A DNA stretch of 64,000 nucleotides from Campylobacterales bacterium (GTDB lineage Bacteria > Campylobacterota > Campylobacteria > Campylobacterales > Sulfurimonadaceae): NCBI GenBank assembly GCA_016938735.1, contig JAFGUB010000037.1, positions 1 to 64,000 of the forward strand, given 5' to 3'. Below, in pieces: positions 26,653 to 34,743 of the stretch (position 1 is its first letter; the number at the start of each line of letters is the position of its first letter). The notes beneath the pieces are model-generated. The model was not told the DNA's origin and searched no databases. It was given only the letters and a program-made list of their open reading frames with translations. The position numbers and the translations under genes were made by a program.

Positions 26653-27156
26653 TTGCAACCACGACGCGCCGTCGCCTTTACCGGACCTTCTAACAGCGGC
26701 AAAACGACGCTGATTCTAAAAGTCGCACGTAAGTTGATCCATGATCATGGCTTACAGGTCGCAATAATCAAAAACGACCCCAAGGACAAAGCACGCTTCG
26801 ACGTTCCGGGCAAAGACAGCTACCGCTTTAGTGATACAGGGGCTGAAGTAGTGGTCACCTCACCTAGACGTACCACCTACTTCTCTCAGCGTCAGCAGAG
26901 TCTGGAAGAGATTATTGCGATGCTTAGCGCCTTTGATGTGCTGCTGGTTGAGGGGCTCAAAAATTTGCCTCTGCCGCGTATCAGCATCTTTCGGGGAAAA
27001 ATCGATGAAGAGTATTTTCCCTACATGGACGCATTGGCGGTTGATGAGAGCGTGGCACTCGAACAATACACGGTGCCATTACATGTAAGCGTGCTTGATC
27101 TCAACGACGAAGCAGCCGTGATCGAGTGGATATTTCAACATGCCAAGGAGGTATAG
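26653..27156 (+). CDS. mobB: Molybdopterin-guanine dinucleotide biosynthesis adaptor MobB
   Basis: MobB is a small GTP-binding protein that helps load guanine nucleotide onto molybdopterin for enzymes such as formate dehydrogenase and nitrate reductase. The 167-residue protein begins with a P-loop GPSNSGKTT (10-18), followed by KNDPKDKARFDVPGKDSYR, a MobB hallmark. No in-frame ATG fits, so TTG 26653 with AAGG eight bases ahead is taken as start. fbp follows directly after a strong AAGGAGG site located in the mobB end. Confidence 0.88.
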   Translation: MQPRRAVAFTGPSNSGKTTLILKVARKLIHDHGLQVAIIKNDPKDKARFDVPGKDSYRFSDTGAEVVVTSPRRTTYFSQRQQSLEEIIAMLSAFDVLLVEGLKNLPLPRISIFRGKIDEEYFPYMDALAVDESVALEQYTVPLHVSVLDLNDEAAVIEWIFQHAKEV

Positions 27157-28014
27157 ATGCGTACATTAGCACCCGTTTTTGAGGCGATCGAACGATCGGC
27201 TCTACGTATTCGCGAAGCGATCACCAATGAGGATACCGATTATGCGGCGCAGTCCAACCAATCGGGAGACATTCAACTCAAGCTTGATATTCTGAGCGAC
27301 CTGATCATTGCCGAAGAGTTCTCCAAGGTGCCGCTCATCAAAGCGATCGCTTCGGAAGAGAAAGAGGAGGCTGAAGAGCTTAATGCTTCTGGTGAGCTCT
27401 TTATTGCTTACGATCCGCTCGATGGCTCCAGCCTTATCGATGTAAATCTGAGTGTGGGTTCGATCTTCGGGATCTACGACGGTGAGTGGAGCGCACAGAA
27501 GCTGATTGCGGCGGTCTATGTAGTGTATGGACCGCGCACCGAGATGGTCACGGCGTATCATAACAACGTGCGCCACTACATCTACCGTCACGGCCGCTTC
27601 AAAGAGCTTGAGCAGATCCGCTTGCAAGACAAAGGCAAGCTCAACGCTCCGGGTGCCACCCAGCAGGGTTGGTCTGTCAAACACAAATCACTCATCGAGT
27701 CGCTCTTTAGCGAGGGGTACCGCCTGCGCTACTCCGGCGGTATGGTGCCTGATTTGCATCAGATCCTGCTTAAAGGGGGCGGACTCTTTAGCTATCCCGG
27801 CACCACCGACAAACCCGGCGGCAAGCTGCGCAAGCTCTTTGAAGTCTTCCCCTTCGCCTTTGTTTATGAACTTGCCGGCGGTATCGCCATCGATGAACAG
27901 GGGACGCGCATTTTGGATCTAAGCTGCAACGATCCGCACGAAGCCACCTCGTGCTACCTTGGCAGCCGCTACGAAATCGAGAAGGTCAAGCGCGATGTCT
28001 GCGGTCTTGGATGA
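27157..28014 (+). CDS. fbp: Class I fructose-1,6-bisphosphatase
   Basis: Fbp removes the 1-phosphate from fructose-1,6-bisphosphate, the irreversible step of gluconeogenesis. The 285-residue protein has YDPLDGSSLIDVN near 88-100 (metal site) and YSGGMVPDLHQIL near 190 with the GGLFSYP motif. A strong AAGGAGG precedes ATG 27157. It stands apart from the pfkA-containing block and on the other strand, so the opposing steps can be controlled separately. Confidence 0.95.
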   Translation: MRTLAPVFEAIERSALRIREAITNEDTDYAAQSNQSGDIQLKLDILSDLIIAEEFSKVPLIKAIASEEKEEAEELNASGELFIAYDPLDGSSLIDVNLSVGSIFGIYDGEWSAQKLIAAVYVVYGPRTEMVTAYHNNVRHYIYRHGRFKELEQIRLQDKGKLNAPGATQQGWSVKHKSLIESLFSEGYRLRYSGGMVPDLHQILLKGGGLFSYPGTTDKPGGKLRKLFEVFPFAFVYELAGGIAIDEQGTRILDLSCNDPHEATSCYLGSRYEIEKVKRDVCGLG

Positions 28015-28192
28015 CCGATTTGAGCGCGCGCTTGACGAGGAGCTGCGTAAGCTTCAAGCCTGTCAAGAGGCAAAGCAGCTCCAGAGTTGCAGCCGTTGCG
28101 ACGCGTTCATCGGCTGTGACGTGCGCAAAAGTTATGTGAGCGCCGTTTATAACAGCATGTCCAAAGGGGACAGCGGCGGATTTGAATTTTAA
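27995..28192 (+). CDS. Small conserved cysteine-containing protein of unknown function
   Basis: A 65-residue protein starting inside the end of fbp (20-base overlap; ATG 27995 chosen because the longer frame to 27959 has a low-complexity start). It is charged and helical at first, then has CSRCDAFIGCDVRKSYV, a Cys-x2-Cys-x5-Cys pattern, and ends SGGFEF. The C. jejuni gene Cj0839c occupies the same place between fbp and metG, so it is very likely a real conserved gene. Metal or Fe-S binding is possible but not shown. Confidence 0.75.
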   Translation: MSAVLDDRFERALDEELRKLQACQEAKQLQSCSRCDAFIGCDVRKSYVSAVYNSMSKGDSGGFEF

Positions 28193-28213
28193 AAAGGACT
28201 ACGTCACTATCAC

Positions 28214-30160
28214 ATGAGCACCTACATCACCACGCCCATCTATTACGTTAATGGCGAAGCCCACATCGGCCACGCCTACACTACCTTCATCGCCGACGCG
28301 CTCGCGCGTCATGCTAGACTGCGCGGCAGCGAAACCTACTTTCTCACAGGCACCGATGAACACGGTCAAAAGATCGAAGAATCGGCTAAAAAGAACGGCC
28401 AGGAGACGCAGACCTTTGCCGATGCCATCAGCGCCACGTTTAAAAATCTGTGGGACGATTTTAATATTAGTTACGATCAGTTTATCCGCACCACCGATGC
28501 GGCCCATAAAAAAGGGGTGCAACACGCCTTTGAAGTGATGTTTGCGCGCGGTGATATCTACAAGGATTTTTACGAGGGCAACTACTGTGTGAGCTGCGAA
28601 GCCTTCTTTCCCGAGAGCCAACTGCTTGATGGCGGATGCTGCCCCGACTGCGGCCGCAGCACCAGCGTGGTCAAAGAGGAAAGCTACTTTTTTCGTCTCA
28701 GCGCTTACGAGCAAAAGCTGCTGGAGTACTACGACGCCCACCCCGATTTTATCCTCCCAAAATCACGCCGCAACGAGGTGATCAACTTTGTGCGCGGCGG
28801 CTTACAAGACCTCTCTGTCACCCGCACCAGCTTTACCTGGGGCGTGCCGATACCGCAAAGTCTGAATGATCCCAAACATGTTATGTACGTCTGGCTCGAT
28901 GCCCTGCTCAACTACGTCACCGCGCTGGGATATGGTCAAAACGAAGCGCTGATGAAGTTCTGGCCGGCGAGCGTGCAGCTTGTGGGCAAAGATATTTTGC
29001 GCTTTCACGCGATCTATTGGCCGGCTTTTTTGATGAGTCTGGATCTTGAGTTACCCCGCCATATCGGTGCGCACGGCTGGTGGACGCGCGATGGGGAGAA
29101 GATGAGCAAATCCAAGGGCAACGTCATCCATCCCAAAGAGGTCTCTGAGGCGTACGGCGTGGAGAATCTGCGCTATTTTATGATGCGTGAAGTCCCTTTT
29201 GGACAAGACGGCGACTTCTCGCAGCGCGCCTTTATCGACCGCATCAACTCCGATCTCTCAAACGATCTGGGCAACCTGCTCAATCGCATTATCGGGATGA
29301 GCGGCAAGTACTCAGAATATCGTATCGACTCCTTACATGTAAGCACCTACCACGCCAAAGAACTCGCCGATATGCGGCGCATTATAGAGAGTCTGGAGGC
29401 GTACTGGAGCGAGTTGCAGATTCACCGCTACCTCGAAGAGCTCTGGCGGCTCTTTGCCATCGGCAACAAGGCGATTGAAGAGCATGCCCCCTGGGCGAAG
29501 GTCAAAGAGGGGCGCCTCGATGAGGCGCTCGCCACCGTCGCGCTGGTGGCCAACATTCTCGCCAAAGCCTCCTTGCTGCTACACGGCGTCATGCCCCACA
29601 CCACCCAAACCATCGCCCGCGCACTGGGCTTTGAGATATCGCCGCAGCACTTTGTACGCCTCATTGGCGAAGATGCGCTGCTCGAACCCTTCACGATTGA
29701 AGTGATTCCCCCGCTCTTTCCGCGCGTGGAAGCGCCGCTGATTGCCGAAGCGCCCAAGGTGCTTCACGGCGGCGGCGAGGCGGTTGCGGTTCAAGAGAGC
29801 AAAAAAATGCAGCCCGAAACCAAAAGCGTCGAGGGGGTCATCACTGTTGAACAGTTTTTTGCCGTCTCTTTGCGCATCGGTCAGGTGCTTGAGGCCGAGA
29901 TCGTCCCCAAAAGCGACCGATTGCTCAAGCTTCAAGTCGATGTCGGCGACGCCGCGCCGCGCCAGATCATTGCCGGGATTCGGGAGTTTTACGCACCCGA
30001 AGCGCTGGTAGGGACACAGGTGTGCGTCGTAGCCAACCTCAAACCTGCCAAGTTGATGGGGATGCTCTCGGAGGGGATGCTGCTGGCAGCCAAAGATGAG
30101 CGCGGACTCTGCCTCATCCGACCCGAAAGCCCCAAAACCGTCGGCACGCCGATTCGCTAA
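28214..30160 (+). CDS. metG: Methionyl-tRNA synthetase
   Basis: MetG charges tRNA-Met for initiation and elongation. The 648-residue class I enzyme has YYVNGEAHIGHAYT near 10-23 (HIGH motif), a zinc knuckle (CVSCEAFFP then CCPDCG near 120-140) and EKMSKSKGNV near 297. The C-terminal 110 or so residues form an OB-fold tRNA-binding domain (VEQFFAVSLRIGQV), which allows dimer formation. A Shine-Dalgarno-like AAGGA lies rather far (16 bases) from ATG 28214, so initiation may depend on coupling to the gene before. Confidence 0.95.
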   Translation: MSTYITTPIYYVNGEAHIGHAYTTFIADALARHARLRGSETYFLTGTDEHGQKIEESAKKNGQETQTFADAISATFKNLWDDFNISYDQFIRTTDAAHKKGVQHAFEVMFARGDIYKDFYEGNYCVSCEAFFPESQLLDGGCCPDCGRSTSVVKEESYFFRLSAYEQKLLEYYDAHPDFILPKSRRNEVINFVRGGLQDLSVTRTSFTWGVPIPQSLNDPKHVMYVWLDALLNYVTALGYGQNEALMKFWPASVQLVGKDILRFHAIYWPAFLMSLDLELPRHIGAHGWWTRDGEKMSKSKGNVIHPKEVSEAYGVENLRYFMMREVPFGQDGDFSQRAFIDRINSDLSNDLGNLLNRIIGMSGKYSEYRIDSLHVSTYHAKELADMRRIIESLEAYWSELQIHRYLEELWRLFAIGNKAIEEHAPWAKVKEGRLDEALATVALVANILAKASLLLHGVMPHTTQTIARALGFEISPQHFVRLIGEDALLEPFTIEVIPPLFPRVEAPLIAEAPKVLHGGGEAVAVQESKKMQPETKSVEGVITVEQFFAVSLRIGQVLEAEIVPKSDRLLKLQVDVGDAAPRQIIAGIREFYAPEALVGTQVCVVANLKPAKLMGMLSEGMLLAAKDERGLCLIRPESPKTVGTPIR

Positions 30161-31165
30161 GTGCATCTGCATAACGTCATCGGCCTCACCCACGGCGTAC
30201 TGCGCAGCAATCCCACCGTCTCAACCTTTGATGGCATCGTTATTGATCCCAAGCGGGTTAAACGCGGTGCGCTTTTTGTCGCACTCAACCCCTACGATGT
30301 ACCGCTTGCGCTTGAAAACGGCGCGTACGGTGTGCTTTTTGAGCGACATATCACGCCAATCAACGACGATACTGCGTGGATTGAGGTAGAAGACATATAC
30401 GCCGCGCTGATGCGCCTGATGCGATTTGTTCTGCTGGATAAAGAGCTCTACGCCTTTACATGTAACCGCATCACCCTTCATGTCGCCAAGCAGTTGCACC
30501 TAGAGGGCAACTGCCTTGTGCTTGAAGGCTCCTTGCATGAAAACTTCGATCGTTTGATGGGAGCACCCCAAGGAGCAACGCTGCTCTTTAGCGACCAAGA
30601 GATCCGCAGCGACCTCTTTATCGATGTCTCTGCTCTGAACCTAGAGGGGCTTGAGCCGATCACGCTGCTGGAACAGACCCTGTTTGAGTGCTCCTTTATC
30701 TACCGCGAACGCTATTTTGAGCGTCAGCTCCTCTCACCGCTCTTTATTCCAGAACTTGAGGCCCTATTGCAGTTGCTGCATGAGCGGGGTATCGGTTATA
30801 AAATTCGTCCCTTTACCCATTTTGGCCACTTTCAGCCACTATTTGTCAATGCGGCGCTGCAGATTAAAGAGTTTGGCAGCAGCGATCGGGTGCTTATTTT
30901 TGAGCCTGATTGCTCTTTGATACCACGACAGATGGACTTTATTGCTTCAAAGTCGCCCTGGGCCAAGGTGCGTTATTGCCTACCGCGAGGAGCGCTAGTG
31001 TCTCAACAAAGTAATGATATTATTTGGTATGACACTACCGAAAGGTTGCTTGAGTCACTGCACCGTGAGCACTACCATTTCGCCCTTGTCGCAGGCGAAA
31101 AGCCTAGCATTTTGGAGCGGCAGCGTCTGCCCATGCGAAATCAGCAAAAATTGTTTGAGGAGTAA
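30161..31165 (+). CDS. Conserved unknown protein with MurF-like N-terminal region
   Basis: A 334-residue cytoplasmic protein starting with GTG directly after the metG stop. The first 60 residues (GIVIDPKRVKRGALFVAL, then LENGAYGVLF) resemble the UDP-MurNAc-binding N-domain of Mur ligases, but no ATP-binding GTNGKT or ligase motif follows. The rest has no domain I recognise; it is rich in paired strands and helices and holds scattered Cys and His residues. It shares the metG operon, and its stop overlaps the TRAP gene start. Possibly a peptidoglycan-related regulator, but this is a guess. Confidence 0.7.
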   Translation: MHLHNVIGLTHGVLRSNPTVSTFDGIVIDPKRVKRGALFVALNPYDVPLALENGAYGVLFERHITPINDDTAWIEVEDIYAALMRLMRFVLLDKELYAFTCNRITLHVAKQLHLEGNCLVLEGSLHENFDRLMGAPQGATLLFSDQEIRSDLFIDVSALNLEGLEPITLLEQTLFECSFIYRERYFERQLLSPLFIPELEALLQLLHERGIGYKIRPFTHFGHFQPLFVNAALQIKEFGSSDRVLIFEPDCSLIPRQMDFIASKSPWAKVRYCLPRGALVSQQSNDIIWYDTTERLLESLHREHYHFALVAGEKPSILERQRLPMRNQQKLFEE

Positions 31166-32301
31166 TGATGGATCGTAGAGCCTTTTTTCAAGCGGGAGCC
31201 ACCCTCTCGACAGCGCTGATCGCCCAAGGATGCAACAGCAGCGGTCGTCAGGCGATTGATGAACGCAAACAGCACGAGCTCAAACAGGCTGCCACCCAAG
31301 GAGTCAATATCAACCGCAACCAAAAGGTGACGCTCAAGCTCGCCACCAGTTGGCCTGCCGGTTTTCTGATTATGGGCACAGGCGTCGAGCGCTTCGTCCA
31401 AATGGTCTCGCGTGCCAGCGGCGGAACGCTGGAGATTAAACTCTTTCCTAAAGATACGCTCATCCCCGCTCTGGCCGTCTTTGACGCCGCGTCAAGCGGA
31501 CAAATCGACTGTTTTCATTCGGGTCCTTACTATTGGAAAGGCAAGAACAGCGCCTTTTCACTGTTTAGCGGTATCCCTTTTGGCTTTACCGCTGAAGAGA
31601 TCAATTCATGGATCTTCTTTGGTGGAGGGCTGGAGTTGTGGCGCGAACTCTATGCACAGCACAACCTCTACCCCTTTGTTGGAGGCAATACCAACATCCA
31701 GATGGGCGGTTGGTTTCGCAAACCGATCCATTCACTCGATGATCTGCGGGGGTTGAAAATGCGCATCCCCGGTCTTGGCGGAGAACTTTTTTCGGAGCTT
31801 GGCGTCAATCCCGTTTTGCTGAGCGCCGGAGAGATCTACACCTCGCTTGAGCGCGGCGTGATCGATGCAACAGAGTGGGTCGGCCCCTTTCTTGATCTGA
31901 AAATGGGCTTTTACAAAGTGGCGCCTTACTACTACGCGGGGTGGCATGAGCCCGGAAGTATCCTCGAGCTGACCTTTAACAAACGCACGTGGGAGAAGCT
32001 CTCAGATGAGCATCAAGCCATCATCGAGATGGCGGCCAATGATCTTAACGCAACTATGACGACTGAGTTTCACGCCCGCGATATCACAGCCCTGAAAGAG
32101 CTTAAAAATCTTGGTGTGCAGATTGCCTCCTATCCAAGCGATGTGATTGAAGCGGGCAAAAAGGCGCTATCCGTTGTGCTGCGGCGCTTGGGAGATCAAA
32201 ATGCAGATTTCGCCCGCATCCGCGATCATGCGCAGCACTATCTGGACGATTCCAAAGCTTGGAGCGAAGTTAGCCTTAAAAACTTTCTAAACATTCGATA
32301 A
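31165..32301 (+). CDS. TRAP transporter substrate-binding protein (DctP family), orphan
   Basis: A 378-residue extracytoplasmic binding protein. It opens with MMDRRAFFQAGATLSTALIAQGC, cut here as MMDRRAFFQ (Arg-Arg, Tat-like) and LIAQGC (lipobox-like Cys), so it may be exported folded and lipid-anchored. The mature part has the DctP pattern: FVQMVSRASGG, LRGLKMRIPG near 200, GEIYTSLERGVIDATEW near 226. Homologues bind mandelate, keto acids or ectoine-like carboxylates. No DctQ or DctM membrane gene is in the window, so partners must be elsewhere or it acts as a sensor. It overlaps the upstream gene by one base. Confidence 0.85.
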   Translation: MMDRRAFFQAGATLSTALIAQGCNSSGRQAIDERKQHELKQAATQGVNINRNQKVTLKLATSWPAGFLIMGTGVERFVQMVSRASGGTLEIKLFPKDTLIPALAVFDAASSGQIDCFHSGPYYWKGKNSAFSLFSGIPFGFTAEEINSWIFFGGGLELWRELYAQHNLYPFVGGNTNIQMGGWFRKPIHSLDDLRGLKMRIPGLGGELFSELGVNPVLLSAGEIYTSLERGVIDATEWVGPFLDLKMGFYKVAPYYYAGWHEPGSILELTFNKRTWEKLSDEHQAIIEMAANDLNATMTTEFHARDITALKELKNLGVQIASYPSDVIEAGKKALSVVLRRLGDQNADFARIRDHAQHYLDDSKAWSEVSLKNFLNIR

Positions 32302-32327
32302 TTTCAAGTCAAATTCGTTATCGTGTG

Positions 32328-32333
32328 TAAAAT
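32328..32333 (+). promoter_or_regulatory. Candidate -10 for the CsgG-like gene
   Basis: TAAAAT lies 13 bases before ATG 32347, and a strong AGGAGG ribosome site lies between. The spacing would leave a very short leader. No clear -35 is present, which is usual for the main sigma factor of this phylum. Confidence 0.4.
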
Positions 32334-32346
32334 TTAGGAGGTTTAC

Positions 32347-33273
32347 ATGCGTTCTCTTTTTACTCTTTTATTGGTATTACTGGTTTCGCTTCACGCGGAT
32401 GACTACGACATTCCCGCACCACCTGAGGGCACGCTTAAATACAGTGTCACCGTGACCAAGTTCGACAACGAAGCGGGCTGGAGCGGCAAGTGGAGCATTG
32501 GCGATGGGATGGCCACCATCATGACTGATATGCTCAATCAATCAGGCTGGTTTATCACACTCGGTGATGATGAGATGCGCAAAGCGGCGATGCAAGAGCA
32601 GGACTTCAACGCCGCAGGGCGCACCGCAGGAGGCAAGAAAACAGCCAAAATGGGGCGTATGACTCCAGCGCAACTGCTGCTGCGCGGCTCTATCACCCAT
32701 GTGCAGGAGACCGGCAGTAAAGAGGGCGGGCTCAACTTTATGGGTGTTTCCGTCGGCGGCGATACCGGCTCGGCGGAGATCAATTTCACCATCTACATGA
32801 TCGACAGTCAGACCGGTCAGGTCGTCGCTTCTAAAAGCGTGATCGGAGAGTCGGGCAAACGCGGCTTCCGACTAGGCTATCACGGCTCCAAACTGGGCGG
32901 TCTCACAGGCGGTTTTGGGGGCGAAGATGCCGACAACGTAGGACAGGCCGCGCAAGACGCGGTAGGCAAAGCTCTGACCTTTATGATCAGCCAGCTTGAC
33001 CGTATCGCTTGGGAAGGCTCGGTGATGATGGTCAAAGGTAAAAGTGTCATCATCAACAGAGGCGAGCGCGAAGGGGTCAAAGTGGGCACCACCTTCAATG
33101 TGGGTAACGTCGAAGAGTTAGTCGATCCCGACACCGGCGAAGTACTCGATGTAGACATGAGCGTTGTGGGCAGCGTGAAGGTGAGCAGTGTCAAAGAGAA
33201 GATCGCCTACGCCGACATCATTACCGGCGGCAACGCAATTGCCAAAGGGATGAGCGTACTGCCGCTCAAGTAG
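32347..33273 (+). CDS. CsgG/HfaB-like secreted protein
   Basis: A 308-residue exported protein with a signal peptide (MRSLFTLLLVLLVSLHADD). The mature part matches the CsgG/curli-assembly domain group: YSVTVTKFDNEAGW near 28-41, MATIMTDMLNQSGWF, LLRGSITHV near 115, a glycine-rich segment GGLTGGFGGED near 185 and a C-terminal domain with VIINRGEREGVKVGT that resembles a FlgT-like C-domain. No lipobox Cys is visible, unlike true CsgG. It could form an outer-membrane channel or handle surface polymers; no curli genes are nearby. Confidence 0.7.
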   Translation: MRSLFTLLLVLLVSLHADDYDIPAPPEGTLKYSVTVTKFDNEAGWSGKWSIGDGMATIMTDMLNQSGWFITLGDDEMRKAAMQEQDFNAAGRTAGGKKTAKMGRMTPAQLLLRGSITHVQETGSKEGGLNFMGVSVGGDTGSAEINFTIYMIDSQTGQVVASKSVIGESGKRGFRLGYHGSKLGGLTGGFGGEDADNVGQAAQDAVGKALTFMISQLDRIAWEGSVMMVKGKSVIINRGEREGVKVGTTFNVGNVEELVDPDTGEVLDVDMSVVGSVKVSSVKEKIAYADIITGGNAIAKGMSVLPLK

Positions 33274-33288
33274 GCTCACGCCTACTTG
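33267..33288. terminator. Hairpin spanning two facing stop codons
   Basis: Perfect 9-base stem CAAGTAGGC/GCCTACTTG with loop TCAC. The TAG stop of the CsgG-like gene (33271-33273) lies in one arm and the TAG stop of the facing small gene (33282-33284) in the other. No T-run follows on either side, so it may be a weak bidirectional terminator or a 3'-end-protecting stem. Confidence 0.6.
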
Positions 33289-33614
33289 GAGATGATCAGC
33301 GTATTGGCTTTTTGCAGATTCTCAAGCCGCGCTTTGTTATACGCTCTGATCTGCACCATGACATCTTCAGCTGCCTCTTGGGTTAGCGAGAAGGTGTCAT
33401 AACTTCCTCTCTCATTTTTCACCAACATTTGGCGCAGTTTCTGTTTGGCATCGTTTGGATTGACGCACGATCCGCTCTCGATTTTTGAAACATTTTCCAT
33501 AGCGACACTGGCAAAGCCTCGATCACCGTTGCACTGCATCGTCTCAAAGACCACCGTAAATTCCGAAGCTGCGACCAGTAGCGCCGAAGCGGCCAGCAGG
33601 ATTAAAGTCCTCAT
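33282..33614 (-). CDS. Small secreted protein of unknown function
   Basis: A 110-residue protein with a signal peptide (MRTLILLAASALLVAAS) and a mature part of about 90 residues with two cysteines (MQCNGDRG and GSCVNPN) that could form a disulphide in the periplasm. It then has a helical tail (LTQEAAEDVMVQIRAYNKARLENLQ). No family recognised. It faces the CsgG-like gene, with 8 bases between the stops inside one hairpin. Confidence 0.65.
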   Translation of the reverse strand: MRTLILLAASALLVAASEFTVVFETMQCNGDRGFASVAMENVSKIESGSCVNPNDAKQKLRQMLVKNERGSYDTFSLTQEAAEDVMVQIRAYNKARLENLQKANTLIISK

Positions 33615-33644
33615 TAATTCAACTCCTTATGTGATATCGTGTGA

Positions 33645-34262
33645 TTATAGCCTAGTTTGGCGCAGTTCCCGGCGCAACATCGCCCCTTCGGGAATCAAGC
33701 CGTGCAAGAGCTCATAAAAGGCGCGTGAATGGTTCATGTGGCGTAGGTGGCAGAGCTCATGTGCGATGACGTAGCGGCGCAGCTCGGGGCGCAGCTTGAG
33801 CAGGTGGGTGTTGAGGGTAATGCGCCCTTTGGTGTTGCAGTTGCCCCACTGGCGCTTGAGCCGGCGCAACCTCAGTTCACTTGGATAAAGCCCCGTCGCT
33901 TGACTGAGCGCTTCGAGTTCCACAGGCAGCAGGGCTCTGGCGCGTTCGAGATAGAAGCGCTCAATCATCGCCTCACGTTCAAGCGACTTTGGGGCGTTTT
34001 GAAGTTCAGGGATCGCTTCGAGCGAGAGGGTGCGGCCATCCAGCCACAGCACCGAAGGGTCGCTTGGCGCTGCGGGCGTCATGGCCGCTTTTTTCTTGCG
34101 AATCCATGCCATTTTTTCCTGGATCAGCCTTTGCGCCTGCTCAAAGCCCAGCGGGGTGCTCAGCCGTACAAGCCCGTCGCTGCCGATGCGCAGATAGCTG
34201 TTGCGGTTGCGCCGGTTGATCGTCACCTCGACCGTGACCTCCTCATACTCAAAGCGCTTCAA
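33645..34262 (-). CDS. YgjP-like zinc metallopeptidase domain protein (DUF45)
   Basis: A 205-residue protein of the YgjP/SprT-like group. The zinc site HELCHLRHMNH (His 167, Glu 168, His 171 and His further on) is complete, preceded by LRLRRLKRQWGNC, another family mark. Substrate unknown; some homologues accompany type I restriction genes or DNA-protein crosslink repair. Start chosen at TTG 34262, which has AAGGAG ahead and overlaps the glycosylase gene by 14 bases; the frame is open further upstream to 34304 without similarity. Confidence 0.85.
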   Translation of the reverse strand: MKRFEYEEVTVEVTINRRNRNSYLRIGSDGLVRLSTPLGFEQAQRLIQEKMAWIRKKKAAMTPAAPSDPSVLWLDGRTLSLEAIPELQNAPKSLEREAMIERFYLERARALLPVELEALSQATGLYPSELRLRRLKRQWGNCNTKGRITLNTHLLKLRPELRRYVIAHELCHLRHMNHSRAFYELLHGLIPEGAMLRRELRQTRL

Positions 34263-34743
34263 GCCGCTCCTTGATGATACGGTAGTGCTCCAGCTTCTGT
34301 GCAAAACTCATGGCCGCATTGGCGGCGGAGCTGGAGGGGAGCTTGTGGCTACTTACATGTAAAGCGCTAAAGTGCCGCGTCCATGCGTTGTAAGCGCTTG
34401 TACCATTGCAAAAAACCTCTTCGATCCCCTCATAGCGCCGCAGCAGTACGTCGATGGGGTTGGGCGCGGCGTGGGTGAGGTTGGCGTCGCTGGAGTTGCC
34501 CTCTTTGCGGCGTACGATGCCAAAAACATCCCATAATGCGATACGGCGACGGTGCAAAAAATCGCGCTTTTGCTCAACGCTCTCAAGCCGCTCTTCAAAA
34601 AGTGCCTCCATCAGCTTCCAGAAGTGGTTGCGCGGATGGCCGTAGTAAAACCCCGTCTCAAAAGAGGCGATACTGGGAAAAGAGCCTAGAATCAGCACTT
34701 TGGAAGCCTCATCAATGATCGGATCAAAGGGGTGCTCGATCAT
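34249..34743 (-). CDS. Hypoxanthine-DNA glycosylase (UDG superfamily)
   Basis: A 164-residue DNA repair enzyme that removes deaminated adenine (hypoxanthine) and possibly uracil from DNA. LGSFPSIASFETGFYYGHPRN near 19-39 is the family-6 active-site motif, cut here as GSFPS and FYYGHPRN. A later NGTSAYNAW segment corresponds to the second motif. It starts inside the queC stop (TAATG) and overlaps the YgjP-like gene. One TTACATGTAA copy (34363) lies inside as Leu-His-Val. Confidence 0.88.
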   Translation of the reverse strand: MIEHPFDPIIDEASKVLILGSFPSIASFETGFYYGHPRNHFWKLMEALFEERLESVEQKRDFLHRRRIALWDVFGIVRRKEGNSSDANLTHAAPNPIDVLLRRYEGIEEVFCNGTSAYNAWTRHFSALHVSSHKLPSSSAANAAMSFAQKLEHYRIIKERLEAL

